From the NCBI GenBank assembly GCA_028819215.1, contig JAPPMG010000096.1:377328-441327 (forward strand): DNA of 64,000 bases, written 5' to 3'. Made by a program: the position numbers and the translations under genes. Origin of the DNA: Bryobacterales bacterium (GTDB lineage: Bacteria; Acidobacteriota; Terriglobia; Bryobacterales; UBA6623). This document shows, in pieces, positions 35,806 to 43,128 of this stretch; position 1 is the first letter of the stretch; the number at the start of each line of letters is the position of its first letter. Under the pieces are notes generated by a model. It saw only the letters and a list, made by a program, of their open reading frames with translations, was not told the DNA's origin and ran no database searches.

Positions 35806-36510
35806 ATGGCTCGGAGATCCAGGACCAAAGCCGCAGACGAGATAGAAGTCGTCTTCGGCTTCAAGCAGGTTCTCGGACTGATCCTGTTCAGCGTCGCCGC
35901 GCTCGGCTTGACGTTCGTCGGTGGAGTCGAGCACGGCCAGAAGCGAGCCCAGCGCGGCGAGCCCAGCTTGCTGGCGTTCTTGGAGAAGCAAGCGGACGCT
36001 CACACCGAGCCTGTGGCGATTCCCGACATCCTGTTGGAGCAACTGGAAGAGGAGCGCGCCAAAGTCAAGGCGGCGAGCGAGGCGAAGCAGTCTGCTGGTA
36101 GCGATCAAGAGCGCCAGCGCATCGAACGGGTCAAGCCCTCGGCAGCGGTCAAGGCCCGGCCGGCGGCGGAACAGGTTTCGGCCGCCGACGCGCCGGCAGA
36201 GAAACCGCCTTCTGACGACTCGCCCGCTACGGACGAGCCGACAACTGCGGCGCGCGAGCCCGCGCCGCGGCCCAAGGCCGCGCTAGGCAAGCAGTTGCAC
36301 TACCAAGTGGCCGCCCTGAACTCGCGGAAGAACGCCAAGGGCTTGGTCGATTGGCTGCGCGCCCAAGGGTTTCCGGGATATATCCAGCCTGCGGGCGACG
36401 ACGGGCTCTATCGTGTCGTCGTCGGACCGTTTCCCAACGACAGGGAAGCGGAGTCTGCCAAGGTTCGGCTAGCGCAGGATGGCTTCGCGGTGATGGTACG
36501 CAAGCTGTAG
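35806..36510 (+). CDS. SPOR-domain membrane protein
   Basis: 234 residues. A short basic cytoplasmic start (MARRSRTKAADE) and one membrane helix (VLGLILFSVAALGLTFVGGV) precede a long Ala/Glu/Pro-rich linker with low complexity and predicted coil (LLEQLEEERAKVKAASEAK). A C-terminal SPOR domain (about 160-234) follows: HYQVAALNSRKNAKGLVDWLRAQGFPGYIQP...YRVVVGPFPNDREAES. SPOR domains bind denuded septal peptidoglycan, so this is probably a division-site protein similar to FtsN or DedD in architecture. It is a single gene, convergent with rsgA (14-bp gap). Confidence 0.85.
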   Translation: MARRSRTKAADEIEVVFGFKQVLGLILFSVAALGLTFVGGVEHGQKRAQRGEPSLLAFLEKQADAHTEPVAIPDILLEQLEEERAKVKAASEAKQSAGSDQERQRIERVKPSAAVKARPAAEQVSAADAPAEKPPSDDSPATDEPTTAAREPAPRPKAALGKQLHYQVAALNSRKNAKGLVDWLRAQGFPGYIQPAGDDGLYRVVVGPFPNDREAESAKVRLAQDGFAVMVRKL

Positions 36511-36524
36511 GGGTTGCGACCGCC

Positions 36525-37493
36525 TCAGTCCGCGCCCGAGTGCCGCTCCGCGACACTGCGCCGCAGCTCTTCTTGCTCGCGGCGCAATTCTAGGAAGCTG
36601 GCGAGGCGGCCAGGGTCGATCGATCCATCTTGCGCTGCGGCCCGGATGGAGCAGCCGGGCTCGCTCTCGTGGCGGCAGTCGCGGTAGTAGCAGTCCTGCC
36701 CGAGCCCGGAGATCTCGGGAAACACTTGGTCAACGACCTCAGGAGTGCTCCATGGATACAGTTCGCGGATGCCGGGCATGTCCATTAGCAGGCAGCCGTT
36801 CGGATGCACTACCAGCTCGCGCCGAGTGGTCGTGTGCCGCCCGCGATTGTCTTGGCTCCTGACGCTGGCGGTCGCGAGACGCTGCGACTGCAGCATCGCG
36901 TTGATCAGCGAGGACTTGCCAGCGCCGGACGGTCCCGCGAGCGCGATCGTGCCGCGCTCTGGCAGCAGGCCTTGGAGGGTGTCCACGCCTTGGCCCGTCG
37001 TGGCGCTGGTCATGACCACCGGGTAGCGGGCATCCGCGTCGCGCAGCATTCTGGCTACTTCCTCGGAAGTCGGGCACTGGTCCGCTTTGTTGAGCACGAT
37101 CAATGGCGCGGCGCCGCTGGCCAGCACGCTCGTCAGGTAGCGTTCTATCTGTCTGGGGCGCAGGTCCCGGTCCAGAGCTGCCACAATCAGGGCGACATCG
37201 ATGTTCGCCGCCAGGACTTGGCGCTTGGCGGCATGGCCCGGACGGTTGCGAGCGAGCGCATTGCGCCTTGCCAAGATCTTGGTAGCGATCCGCTTCTTCG
37301 GATCGAACAGCACCCAATCGCCGACCGCCGCCGCGCCAACGTTTCGCGGAAGGCTCACAGGGACAGTTCGGTCCGCTGCGAACACGTCGACTCTCCTCGC
37401 CGTCGCCAGCCGAACGCGTCCGGTCTCCGTGCCGGGTGGGCCAGGCAGCTGCCGCTCGAAGAACGGCTCCCAGCCGTAGGCGTCGAGGCTCAT
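36525..37493 (-). CDS. rsgA: Ribosome small subunit-dependent GTPase RsgA (circularly permuted)
   Basis: 322 residues from ATG 37493. It is a late 30S assembly GTPase. Order of motifs shows the permutation: OB fold first, then G4 LNKADQ, G5 SATTGQG, G1 GPSGAGKSS, G2 region NRGRHTTTRREL, G3 MDMPGIRELY, and a C-terminal zinc knuckle CYYRDCRHESEPGC. The start overlaps the folD stop by 4 bp (ATGA), so the two are co-translated. An in-frame extension to 37613 lies inside folD and is not favoured. Confidence 0.95.
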   Translation of the reverse strand: MSLDAYGWEPFFERQLPGPPGTETGRVRLATARRVDVFAADRTVPVSLPRNVGAAAVGDWVLFDPKKRIATKILARRNALARNRPGHAAKRQVLAANIDVALIVAALDRDLRPRQIERYLTSVLASGAAPLIVLNKADQCPTSEEVARMLRDADARYPVVMTSATTGQGVDTLQGLLPERGTIALAGPSGAGKSSLINAMLQSQRLATASVRSQDNRGRHTTTRRELVVHPNGCLLMDMPGIRELYPWSTPEVVDQVFPEISGLGQDCYYRDCRHESEPGCSIRAAAQDGSIDPGRLASFLELRREQEELRRSVAERHSGAD

Positions 37494-38428
37494 GCCCGCA
37501 TGGGTGAATCGGCAGGGGCGCGCCGACTGGCTGCCGCCAGGGTGTTGGACATCAACATCGCGATCGTTAGTGGCCCGACCCCGCCGGGCACCGGCGTGTA
37601 TGCGGAGGCACACTGGACGACGTCGCCCGGATGGACGTCTCCCACGAGAGTGCTGCCGGTCTTGTCGAATCGCGCGAGCCGCCGGGCGTCGTGCGCGAAG
37701 AGGCGATGTACCGTAGCGGCATCCTGCAAGCGGTTGATTCCGACGTCGAGCACCACTGCCCCGTCGCCGATGTGTTCCCGCGTCAGCATGGCCGGCCTGC
37801 CGGCTGCGGCCACTAGGATCTCAGCCCGCCGGCAAACTGCGGGCAGGTCGGGAGTCCGAGAGTGGCAGATGGTGACTGTGGCGTGTTCGGCGAGCAAGAG
37901 CAATGCGGCCGGCTTGCCCACGATGTTGCTGCGCCCGACGACGACCGCATGGCGGCCCTTGATCTGAATCCGGCTCCGCTTGAGGATTTCAATGAGGCCG
38001 CGCGGCGTGCATGGTGCCAGGCAAGACTGCCCGCTCGCGAGCTTGCCTACGTTGACGGGATGGAATCCGTCGACGTCTTTCTCCGGAGCGATACAGCCGA
38101 GCACGCGCTGGGCGTCGACGTGGCTAGGCAGCGGCAGCTGAACCAGGATGCCGTCGATCTCCTCGCGCGCGTTGAGATCCTCCACCACGGACAACAGTTC
38201 CTGCGTCGTGGTCTCTGCGGGCATGCGTAGGGTCTCGGAGTGTGCCCCGATGCGGTCGCAGGCGCGGACCTTGTTTCGGACGTAGATCTTGGAAGCCGGA
38301 TCCTCGCCGACCAGAACTGCGGCAAGGCCGGGGCGAATGCCGAAACGTGCAGCTTGCTCGACCCGGGAAGCCAACTCCGCTAGGACGCTGTCACGGATTG
38401 CGTTGCCATCCAGAATGCGTGCGGCCAT
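37490..38428 (-). CDS. folD: Methylenetetrahydrofolate dehydrogenase / cyclohydrolase FolD
   Basis: 312-residue bifunctional enzyme interconverting methylene-, methenyl- and formyl-tetrahydrofolate. Seen: LAAVLVGEDPASKIYVRNKVRAC (catalytic Lys), DGILVQLPLPSHVD, PEKDVDGFHPVNVGKL, NADP-binding VVVGRSNIVGKPAALLLL, VLDVGINR and YTPVPGGVGPLT. Slightly longer than the usual 280-300 residues because of a C-terminal tail (AASRRAPADSPMRA). It is co-transcribed with rsgA. Confidence 0.96.
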   Translation of the reverse strand: MAARILDGNAIRDSVLAELASRVEQAARFGIRPGLAAVLVGEDPASKIYVRNKVRACDRIGAHSETLRMPAETTTQELLSVVEDLNAREEIDGILVQLPLPSHVDAQRVLGCIAPEKDVDGFHPVNVGKLASGQSCLAPCTPRGLIEILKRSRIQIKGRHAVVVGRSNIVGKPAALLLLAEHATVTICHSRTPDLPAVCRRAEILVAAAGRPAMLTREHIGDGAVVLDVGINRLQDAATVHRLFAHDARRLARFDKTGSTLVGDVHPGDVVQCASAYTPVPGGVGPLTIAMLMSNTLAAASRRAPADSPMRA

Positions 38429-38575
38429 GCCGAAAAGTGAATCTTATCAGACCGGTCTGGACATGCGGCGGGGCACAGTTCGGCGGTTCCGGCACTCGTG
38501 TTGTCGCGGGGCGCTCCGGCCGCGCTGCCTGTGGGTCCCGGACGACGCTGATTCGGGCGGCGGGAGCGGAACGCG

Positions 38576-38854
38576 TGCCATCGGGCCGCAACCGAGATCA
38601 TCCGCGACCACGGACTGGTCGCGGTGGAGCGGCTGCAGGTCGCGAAGATGACGTGCTCAGCGCGAGGAACGGAGGAACAACCGGGGAAACACGTCGCGGC
38701 GAAGGCGTACCGTTGCCGGGCCTGCGGACTGGTAGAAGATCGCGACGTGAATGCCGCGATCGACATTTTGGCGGCCGGGGTTATTGCCGCCGGAGCGTCA
38801 ACGTGGGTCACTGGGCCGTGCGTCGCTCCAGAATCGTATGCGAGGGCGGCCTGA
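38576..38854 (+). pseudogene. TnpB (IS200/IS605-family OrfB) C-terminal remnant
   Basis: The frame through ATEIIRDHGLVAVERLQVAKMT and then KHVAAKAYRCRACGLVEDR, DVNAAIDILAAG is typical of the end of TnpB: the RuvC-III region around D-x-N-A-A and half of the zinc ribbon. Only about 90 codons remain. The RuvC-I/II parts and the first Cys pair are missing, and no further TnpB reading is visible upstream before folD. It is therefore a decayed fragment. It sits between folD and the ATP-grasp gene; the CATATATAGT just after it may serve as the promoter of that gene. Confidence 0.7.
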
Positions 38855-38877
38855 CGGTACTCTCATATATAGTCCCC

Positions 38878-40332
38878 ATGGATTTCAACTCCTACGACAC
38901 GGAAGGATTCTACGACGAGCTATTCCATGCCGATGGCACGCCGCGCGGCAAGTTCGGCCTCCTCGTGGACCGGATCAACTCCCTGCCCGAAGGGGACTTC
39001 CAGCGACGGCAGCGCGCCGCCGAGCGGAACCTGATGCACATGGGCATCACGTTCAACGTCTACAGCGATGACCGCGGCCAGGAGAAGATCTTCCCGTTCG
39101 ACCTCGTGCCGCGCTTGGTCACGGCCGAGGAGTGGGAGTGGATCGACCGGGGCCTGCGGCAGCGCATCCACGCATTGAACCTGTTCATCGACGACGTTTA
39201 CCACGACCGCAAGGTCGTCAGGGACGGCGTGATTCCGGAAGAGATCGTGCTTTCCGCCCAAGGGTTCCGTGAGCAGTGCCTCGGGTTGAAGCCGCCGCGG
39301 GGCGTATGGTGCCACGTCACCGGAACCGACCTGGTTCGCGACTCCGACGGACAGATCTATGTCCTGGAAGACAACCTGCGGGTTCCCTCTGGCGTCTCCT
39401 ACTTGCTGCAGAACCGCGCGGTGCTAAAGCAGACGTTTCCGAAGGTCTTCCGAGGGTTGGGGGTGCGCTTGGTGGCGGACTACCCGGGGCGGCTGCTTGC
39501 CATGCTCGAGGACGTGGCTCCACCCGACGCGGAGCGGCCGCAGGTGGCGGTCGTGACACCGGGCCCCTTCAACTCGGCGTATTTCGAACACTCGTTCCTT
39601 GCCCAGCAAATGGGCGTCGAATTGGTGGAGGGGCGCGACTTGGTCGTCGAAAACGATACGGTCTACATGCGGACGACCGCCGGCTTGGAGCGTGTCCACG
39701 TCATCTATCGCCGCATAGACGACGACTTCCTTGACCCGCAGGTGTTTCGCCCAGACTCCTTGCTCGGCGTGCCCGGAGTCATGGATGCGTACCGCAAGGG
39801 TCGGGTTACGCTGGTGAATGCGCCCGGCACGGGCGTGGCCGACGACAAGGTGATCTACGCCTACGTGCCGCAGATCATCCGCTACTACTTGGGCGAGGAC
39901 ATCATCATCCCGAACGTGCCCACGTATATGTGCTGGGATCCGCGGCAGCGCCAGCACGTGCTGGAGAACATCGAGCGGCTGGTAGTCAAGCCCGCGAACG
40001 AGTCGGGCGGCTACGGACTGCTCATCGGTCCGCACGCCAGCGAGAGCGAGCACGAGGACTTCAGGCAGAGGATCCTTGCGAACAGCCGCAACTACATCGC
40101 CCAGACCACGCTCTCGCTATCGCGCGTGCCGACCTTGGTCGAAGGCCGCTTCGAAGGCCGCCATGTCGACCTGCGGCCCTTCATCCTATACGGGCGCGAG
40201 ATCTTCGTACTGCCGGGTGGCCTGACTCGCGTAGCCTTGCGCAAGGGATCCTTGGTGGTGAATTCCTCGCAAGGCGGCGGAAGCAAGGACACGTGGGTGC
40301 TGGCTTCCGGCAAGGATGCCGCAGCTGTGTAG
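38878..40332 (+). CDS. Circularly permuted ATP-grasp type 2 protein (DUF404/DUF407)
   Basis: 484 residues. Family hallmarks: start YDTEGFYDELF, FDLVPRLVTAEEWEWIDRGLRQRIHALNLFIDDVYHD, the long conserved block GVWCHVTGTDLVRDSDGQIYVLEDNLRVPSGVSY, VKPANESGGYGLLIG, and FEGRHVDLRPFILYG. A peptide-bond-forming ligase activity has been predicted for this family, with substrate unknown. The first gene of a four-gene set with alpha-E, Anbu and transglutaminase, a conserved association. The TATAGT at 38868-38873 lies just before the ATG, with no Shine-Dalgarno. The long open frame upstream (from 38242) is antisense to folD and non-coding. Confidence 0.93.
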   Translation: MDFNSYDTEGFYDELFHADGTPRGKFGLLVDRINSLPEGDFQRRQRAAERNLMHMGITFNVYSDDRGQEKIFPFDLVPRLVTAEEWEWIDRGLRQRIHALNLFIDDVYHDRKVVRDGVIPEEIVLSAQGFREQCLGLKPPRGVWCHVTGTDLVRDSDGQIYVLEDNLRVPSGVSYLLQNRAVLKQTFPKVFRGLGVRLVADYPGRLLAMLEDVAPPDAERPQVAVVTPGPFNSAYFEHSFLAQQMGVELVEGRDLVVENDTVYMRTTAGLERVHVIYRRIDDDFLDPQVFRPDSLLGVPGVMDAYRKGRVTLVNAPGTGVADDKVIYAYVPQIIRYYLGEDIIIPNVPTYMCWDPRQRQHVLENIERLVVKPANESGGYGLLIGPHASESEHEDFRQRILANSRNYIAQTTLSLSRVPTLVEGRFEGRHVDLRPFILYGREIFVLPGGLTRVALRKGSLVVNSSQGGGSKDTWVLASGKDAAAV

Positions 40333-40382
40333 TCGCGCTTGGCTGAGAGCAAGGGAACGCTTTAAGCGCTGGGATACACGAG

Positions 40383-41360
40383 ATGCTGAGCCGCGTCGCA
40401 GAGTCTGTTTATTGGATGAGCCGCTACATAGAGCGCGCCGAAAACGTGGCCCGTTTCGTCGAGGTCAATGAGCACCTCATGCTCGACCTGCCGTCCGGCC
40501 TCCCGCCGCAGTGGGGCCCCTTGGTCGAGATCACTGGCGATGCCGAAGCGTTCAAGAAGGCTTACAGCGCCGCGGACCAAGAAGAGGTGTGCTGGTTCCT
40601 GACCTTCGATCCGAACAATCCAAACTCGATCATCTCCTCATTGCGGGCCGCGCGCGAGAACGCCCGCTCGATCCGCGAGATCCTCTCGTCAGCGGTGTGG
40701 GGCGAGATCAACGAAGCGTATCTGTACGTCGAGAACCAAGCCAAGGCTAGCAACGAACTTTCTTACGACTTCCTCCGGCACGTCGTGCGCGCCAGCCATG
40801 GCGTCGAGGGGGCGACCAACGCAACCCTGTCTCACTCCGAAGCATGGCACTTCAGCCGCATCGGGCGCCTCTTGGAGCGGGCGGACAAGACCACGCGTAT
40901 CGTCGACATCCGCTACTTCATGCTCCTGCCCACGCCCGCCGACGTGGGCAGCCCCACCGACGACCTGCACTGGACTGCGGTCCTGCAGTCTGTGAGCGCA
41001 CTGGAGATGTACCGACAGCGGCACGGCGTGGTCCGGCTGGACAGGACAGCCGAATTCTTGATCTTGGATCCGGAGTTCCCGCGCTCGGTGAGGAATTGCC
41101 TGCGGCGCGCCGACGAGTCGCTCCACGCCATCACCGGCACGCGGCCGGGAACCTTTCGCAATCTGGCCGAGCGACGTCTGGGCCGGCTCGTGTCGAGCCT
41201 TGACTATACTGCTGTAGATGAGGTGATCATTGAGGGCCTGCACGAGTTCCTGGACCAGTTGCAGGTCGGTCTCAATGAGATTGGCGACGCCTTGCAGAGT
41301 TCCTTCTTCGCCCCTCGGATCGCGAGCAGGGTCAGTTCGGCGGGGGCTGCCGTGACATGA
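40383..41360 (+). CDS. Alpha-E domain protein (DUF403)
   Basis: 325-residue, all-helical protein beginning MLSRVAESVYWMSRYIERAENVARF, the diagnostic alpha-E start. Other family stretches are CWFLTFDPNNPNSIISSLRAARENARSIREILSS and SEAWHFSRIGRLLERADKTTRI. Enzymatic role unknown; always found with the CP-ATP-grasp protein, sometimes fused. It starts 50 bp after it, and its stop overlaps the Anbu start by 4 bp (ATGA). Confidence 0.93.
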   Translation: MLSRVAESVYWMSRYIERAENVARFVEVNEHLMLDLPSGLPPQWGPLVEITGDAEAFKKAYSAADQEEVCWFLTFDPNNPNSIISSLRAARENARSIREILSSAVWGEINEAYLYVENQAKASNELSYDFLRHVVRASHGVEGATNATLSHSEAWHFSRIGRLLERADKTTRIVDIRYFMLLPTPADVGSPTDDLHWTAVLQSVSALEMYRQRHGVVRLDRTAEFLILDPEFPRSVRNCLRRADESLHAITGTRPGTFRNLAERRLGRLVSSLDYTAVDEVIIEGLHEFLDQLQVGLNEIGDALQSSFFAPRIASRVSSAGAAVT

Positions 41361-42112
41361 CGTTCTGCCTCGGCATCAACGTGCAAGACGGCTTGGTCGG
41401 CATCGCCGACACCAGGCTGACATCGGGCAACGAGTGCCTGACCGCCCGAAAGGTCACCACCTACGAAACAGACGGCGGAGCGCTTTTCATCATGACGTCC
41501 GGGCTGCGCTCGATACGGGACAAGGCGCTCACGTACTTTGAAGAGGCGCTGGCCAACAGACAGGAGCCCTTCACCAAGCTCTACCAAGTCGTCAACCTGT
41601 TCACCGACCAAGTGCGCCGAGTCTCGAGCGAGGACAAGGAGTCGCTGGTGGATGGCGGGCTGTCGTTCGACATGAAGGCGTTGATCGGCGGTCAGCTGAG
41701 GGACGACCAAAAGCACAAGCTGTATCTGGTCTATCCGGAGGGCAATTGGGTCGACACAGGCCGCGCGACACCGTATCACGTGATTGGCTCGACGGGTTAT
41801 GGCAAGCCGATCCTCGACCGCACCCTGACATACGCGGACTCGATGCGCCACGCCTTCAAGGCGGGCTGCCTGGCTTTCGATTCCACCCGCATCAGCGCGG
41901 CCGACGTGGATTTTCCGATCGATGTAGTGCTGTATGCACCGAATTCGTTCCGCGTCGTCGAGCACCGCTTCCAGAAGGACGACCTTGCTTCCATCTCCAA
42001 CTGGTGGCAAGAGCACTTGCGCATCACGATGCGTGACTTGCCCGGGGAATGGCTGGAGGAGGCGTTTGCCAAACTGACCCCGAACGGCGACGGCGAGAGC
42101 GGCCCGTCCTGA
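41357..42112 (+). CDS. Anbu-type proteasome-like peptidase
   Basis: 251-residue beta-subunit-fold N-terminal-nucleophile hydrolase (Anbu, COG3484). After Met removal Thr1 is exposed (MTFCLGINVQDGLVGIADTR). Asp17 (IADTR) and a Lys near position 31 (LTARKVTT) complete the expected Thr-Asp-Lys set. Also seen: FIMTSGLRSIRDKA and IGSTGYGKPILDRTL. Family members form open helical or ring assemblies of unknown substrate. Translationally coupled to the alpha-E gene and 20 bp before the transglutaminase. No proteasome ATPase is nearby. Confidence 0.93.
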   Translation: MTFCLGINVQDGLVGIADTRLTSGNECLTARKVTTYETDGGALFIMTSGLRSIRDKALTYFEEALANRQEPFTKLYQVVNLFTDQVRRVSSEDKESLVDGGLSFDMKALIGGQLRDDQKHKLYLVYPEGNWVDTGRATPYHVIGSTGYGKPILDRTLTYADSMRHAFKAGCLAFDSTRISAADVDFPIDVVLYAPNSFRVVEHRFQKDDLASISNWWQEHLRITMRDLPGEWLEEAFAKLTPNGDGESGPS

Positions 42113-42132
42113 TTCCCGCGGCGGTCCCGAGC

Positions 42133-42984
42133 ATGCGCTTCGTTGCGAGCCATACGACGCGGTTTCGCTATAGCGAGCCCGTATATTTGGAGCCGCACGT
42201 CATTCGACTCAGACCCAGGTGCGACAGCTTCCAGCGCCTGCTGCGATACCGGCTCAGGGTGACGCCGGAGCCGGAATTGCTCAGCGAAGCCTCGGACGTC
42301 GAAGGCAACATCGTTGCGCATGCGTGGTTCTCGGGCCTGACACAGGCGCTGAACGTCACCAGCGAATTCGAGGTCGAGACGCTGCAGATCAATCCGTTCG
42401 ATTACTTGGTCATTGGCGACGGCGCGGGAAGGCTGCCCCTCGAGTATTCGGTGACCGTGCGTGATCGCCTCGCTCCATCGCTGGCGCGGACGGCCGGGGC
42501 CGACCTTGCCGTCGACGAGTTCATACGCCCGATCCTTGCTCAATCCGGGCGCCAGCCGCAGGCGTTCCTCAGCGCGCTGAACCAGGCGATTCACGAATCA
42601 CACGCGGTAACCGTGCGCGAGCATGGTGAGCCATTGCTGCCCGCACAGACTCTGGCCGCTGGGCGGGTCGCGTGTCGTGACCTCGCCGTCCTGTTCATGG
42701 ACTGTTGCCGTGCCGTTGGTATCGCCGCGCGCTTTGTGAGCGGCTACCAAGAGCAAGGATCTGGCGCCCGCTTCATGCATGCTTGGGCGGAGGTGTACCT
42801 GCCGGGCGGGGGCTGGCGTGGATACGATCCCACGCAGGGCTCGGCCGTTGCTGACCGGCATGTAGCGGTGGCGGCTGGGAACTCGCCCTCCGAGGCCAGC
42901 CCTATACAAGGCAGCTTTCGGGGGGACGCCGAGGCCGCGCCGCTCAAGGCCGAAATCCGGATCGGCCGGCCCGCCAACGAATAG
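42133..42984 (+). CDS. Transglutaminase-like cysteine peptidase
   Basis: 283 residues. An N-terminal beta-domain typical of bacterial transglutaminase-like proteins (FVASHTTRFRYSEPVYLEPHVIRLRPR) is followed by the papain-like core with a complete triad: Cys181 (GRVACRDLAVLFMDCCRAVGIAARFVSGY), His216 (FMHAWAEVYLPGGGW) and Asp232 (GYDPTQG). No signal peptide, so cytosolic like its neighbours. ATG 42133 gives the family start; the longer frame from 42049 overlaps the Anbu gene. It is the fourth member of the ATP-grasp/alpha-E/Anbu set and could cleave the peptide bonds that set is predicted to make. Confidence 0.92.
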   Translation: MRFVASHTTRFRYSEPVYLEPHVIRLRPRCDSFQRLLRYRLRVTPEPELLSEASDVEGNIVAHAWFSGLTQALNVTSEFEVETLQINPFDYLVIGDGAGRLPLEYSVTVRDRLAPSLARTAGADLAVDEFIRPILAQSGRQPQAFLSALNQAIHESHAVTVREHGEPLLPAQTLAAGRVACRDLAVLFMDCCRAVGIAARFVSGYQEQGSGARFMHAWAEVYLPGGGWRGYDPTQGSAVADRHVAVAAGNSPSEASPIQGSFRGDAEAAPLKAEIRIGRPANE

Positions 42985-43128
42985 CCGGACGGTGCCGCCA
43001 ACCGACGCAATGCGGCGTTTCAGGGGCGATGTGGCAGCGTGTTGCGGGGTTTGATGACTGAGGGGCCGATCTGGCCTACGGCGGAAGCGGCCGGGCCCCG
43101 GCTGAGTAGGCGGGTAGAATAGGCATCC

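Noticed and set aside
38576..38854. Functional TnpB/OMEGA nuclease
   Set aside because: Most of the RuvC domain and part of the zinc ribbon are missing; only a fragment remains.
38242..38877. N-terminal extension of the ATP-grasp gene
   Set aside because: Overlaps folD antisense and the TnpB fragment in another frame; the family start is at 38878.
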